NCBI RefSeq assembly: GCF_900114265.1
Contig: NZ_FPKV01000001.1
Location: forward strand, 186,001 to 250,000
DNA: 64,000 nucleotides
Direction: 5' to 3'
Origin: Flaviramulus basaltis
GTDB taxonomy: Bacteria; Bacteroidota; Bacteroidia; Flavobacteriales; Flavobacteriaceae
Below, piece by piece: positions 63,872-64,000 of the stretch. Position 1 is the stretch's first letter, and the number at the start of each line of letters is the position of its first letter. Under the pieces are notes generated by a model. That model made no database searches. It was not told the DNA's origin and worked only from the letters and a program-made list of their open reading frames with translations. The position numbers and the translations under genes are program-made.

Positions 63872-64000
63872 ATGAAAAACCAACACAACAATCACTTACT
63901 TCAACTTACATTATCTACATTACTAATAAGCACATCCGGAGCCTTAGGTAAATTTATAGATTTACCAACTCCCGTAATTATTTGGTGGCGTTGTATTTTA
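63872..64000 (+). CDS. EamA/DMT-family transporter, 5' part (truncated by window end)
   Basis: The first 43 codons of a membrane transporter: an N-terminal hydrophobic helix containing LLISTSGALGKFIDLP, then VIIWWRCIL entering the second helix, typical of EamA drug/metabolite transporters. The frame is open to the window end. The substrate cannot be inferred. Confidence 0.7.
   Translation, partial: MKNQHNNHLLQLTLSTLLISTSGALGKFIDLPTPVIIWWRCIL

Noticed and set aside
1-64000. CRISPR arrays, insertion sequences, integrases or prophage genes
   Set aside because: No repeat-spacer pattern, transposase, integrase or phage structural motif was seen on either strand.

Overview
The window looks like a chromosomal stretch of a marine or algae-associated Flavobacteriaceae bacterium (Bacteroidota). 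The DNA is AT-rich with TTA/AAA-type codon use. Several genes have the Bacteroidota -7 promoter element TAnnTTTG. Gene types characteristic of that group are present: a flavobacterial arsenosugar locus, a speA/agmatinase/deoxyhypusine-synthase-like operon, mevalonate enzymes, a lipoprotein-to-barrel metallophosphoesterase and an HD-PycTM protein. I see no IS element, prophage, CRISPR array or rRNA. The only RNA gene found is one tRNA-Leu(UAG).

Layout. 1-1053: 3' part of an acyl-CoA dehydrogenase. 1206-15612: purine catabolism in two convergent blocks meeting at a shared terminator near 10217-10254. The plus block is guanine deaminase, xanthine dehydrogenase XdhA/XdhB, allantoinase, membrane cytochrome-c urate oxidase PuuD, a UraD-UraH fusion and an aminotransferase. 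The minus block is a CPA1 antiporter, XdhC, allantoate amidohydrolase, ureidoglycine aminohydrolase and ureidoglycolate amidohydrolase. Together they predict guanine -> xanthine -> urate -> allantoin -> allantoate -> ureidoglycine -> ureidoglycolate -> glyoxylate plus ammonia, with a plant-like lower half.

15735-29039: an arsenosugar locus. It holds an AhpD-like protein, radical SAM ArsS, a DUF2064 glycosyltransferase, a purine nucleoside phosphorylase, methyltransferase ArsM, a fatty-acid-hydroxylase-type membrane protein, a DUF547 protein and a GT2 transferase. Two minus-strand genes (a phosphatase and a GH113-like lipoprotein) follow. The plus strand then resumes with an FAD reductase, a polytopic ferredoxin protein and two GT2 enzymes. 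29029-33470: porin, alpha/beta hydrolase, MddA/NnrU-like membrane protein and an alpha/beta hydrolase-AraC fusion. 33644-42659: a GT-C glycosyltransferase, small acidic proteins, an RMD1-like protein, a VOC protein and the polyamine operon. 42660-48702: a VOC protein, then a minus-strand run from an HI0933-like flavoprotein through DUF1697, diphosphomevalonate decarboxylase, a GHMP kinase and a UbiA prenyltransferase to an RsuA-like protein with a degenerate active site.

48817-64000: a beta-propeller lipoprotein, a 1234-residue metallophosphoesterase/Omp85-barrel protein, MsrA/MsrB, an HD-PycTM protein with a VIT1 transporter, a GAF protein, transaldolase and transketolase, tRNA-Leu with a well-formed promoter and terminator, an M20 dipeptidase and the start of an EamA transporter. 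Five starts were moved from the longest reading frame to internal ATGs using overlaps, promoters or family N-termini (xdhB, uraD-uraH, membrane ferredoxin, 22749 phosphatase, 58981 GAF protein); two more (33644 and msrA) were adjusted by a few codons.
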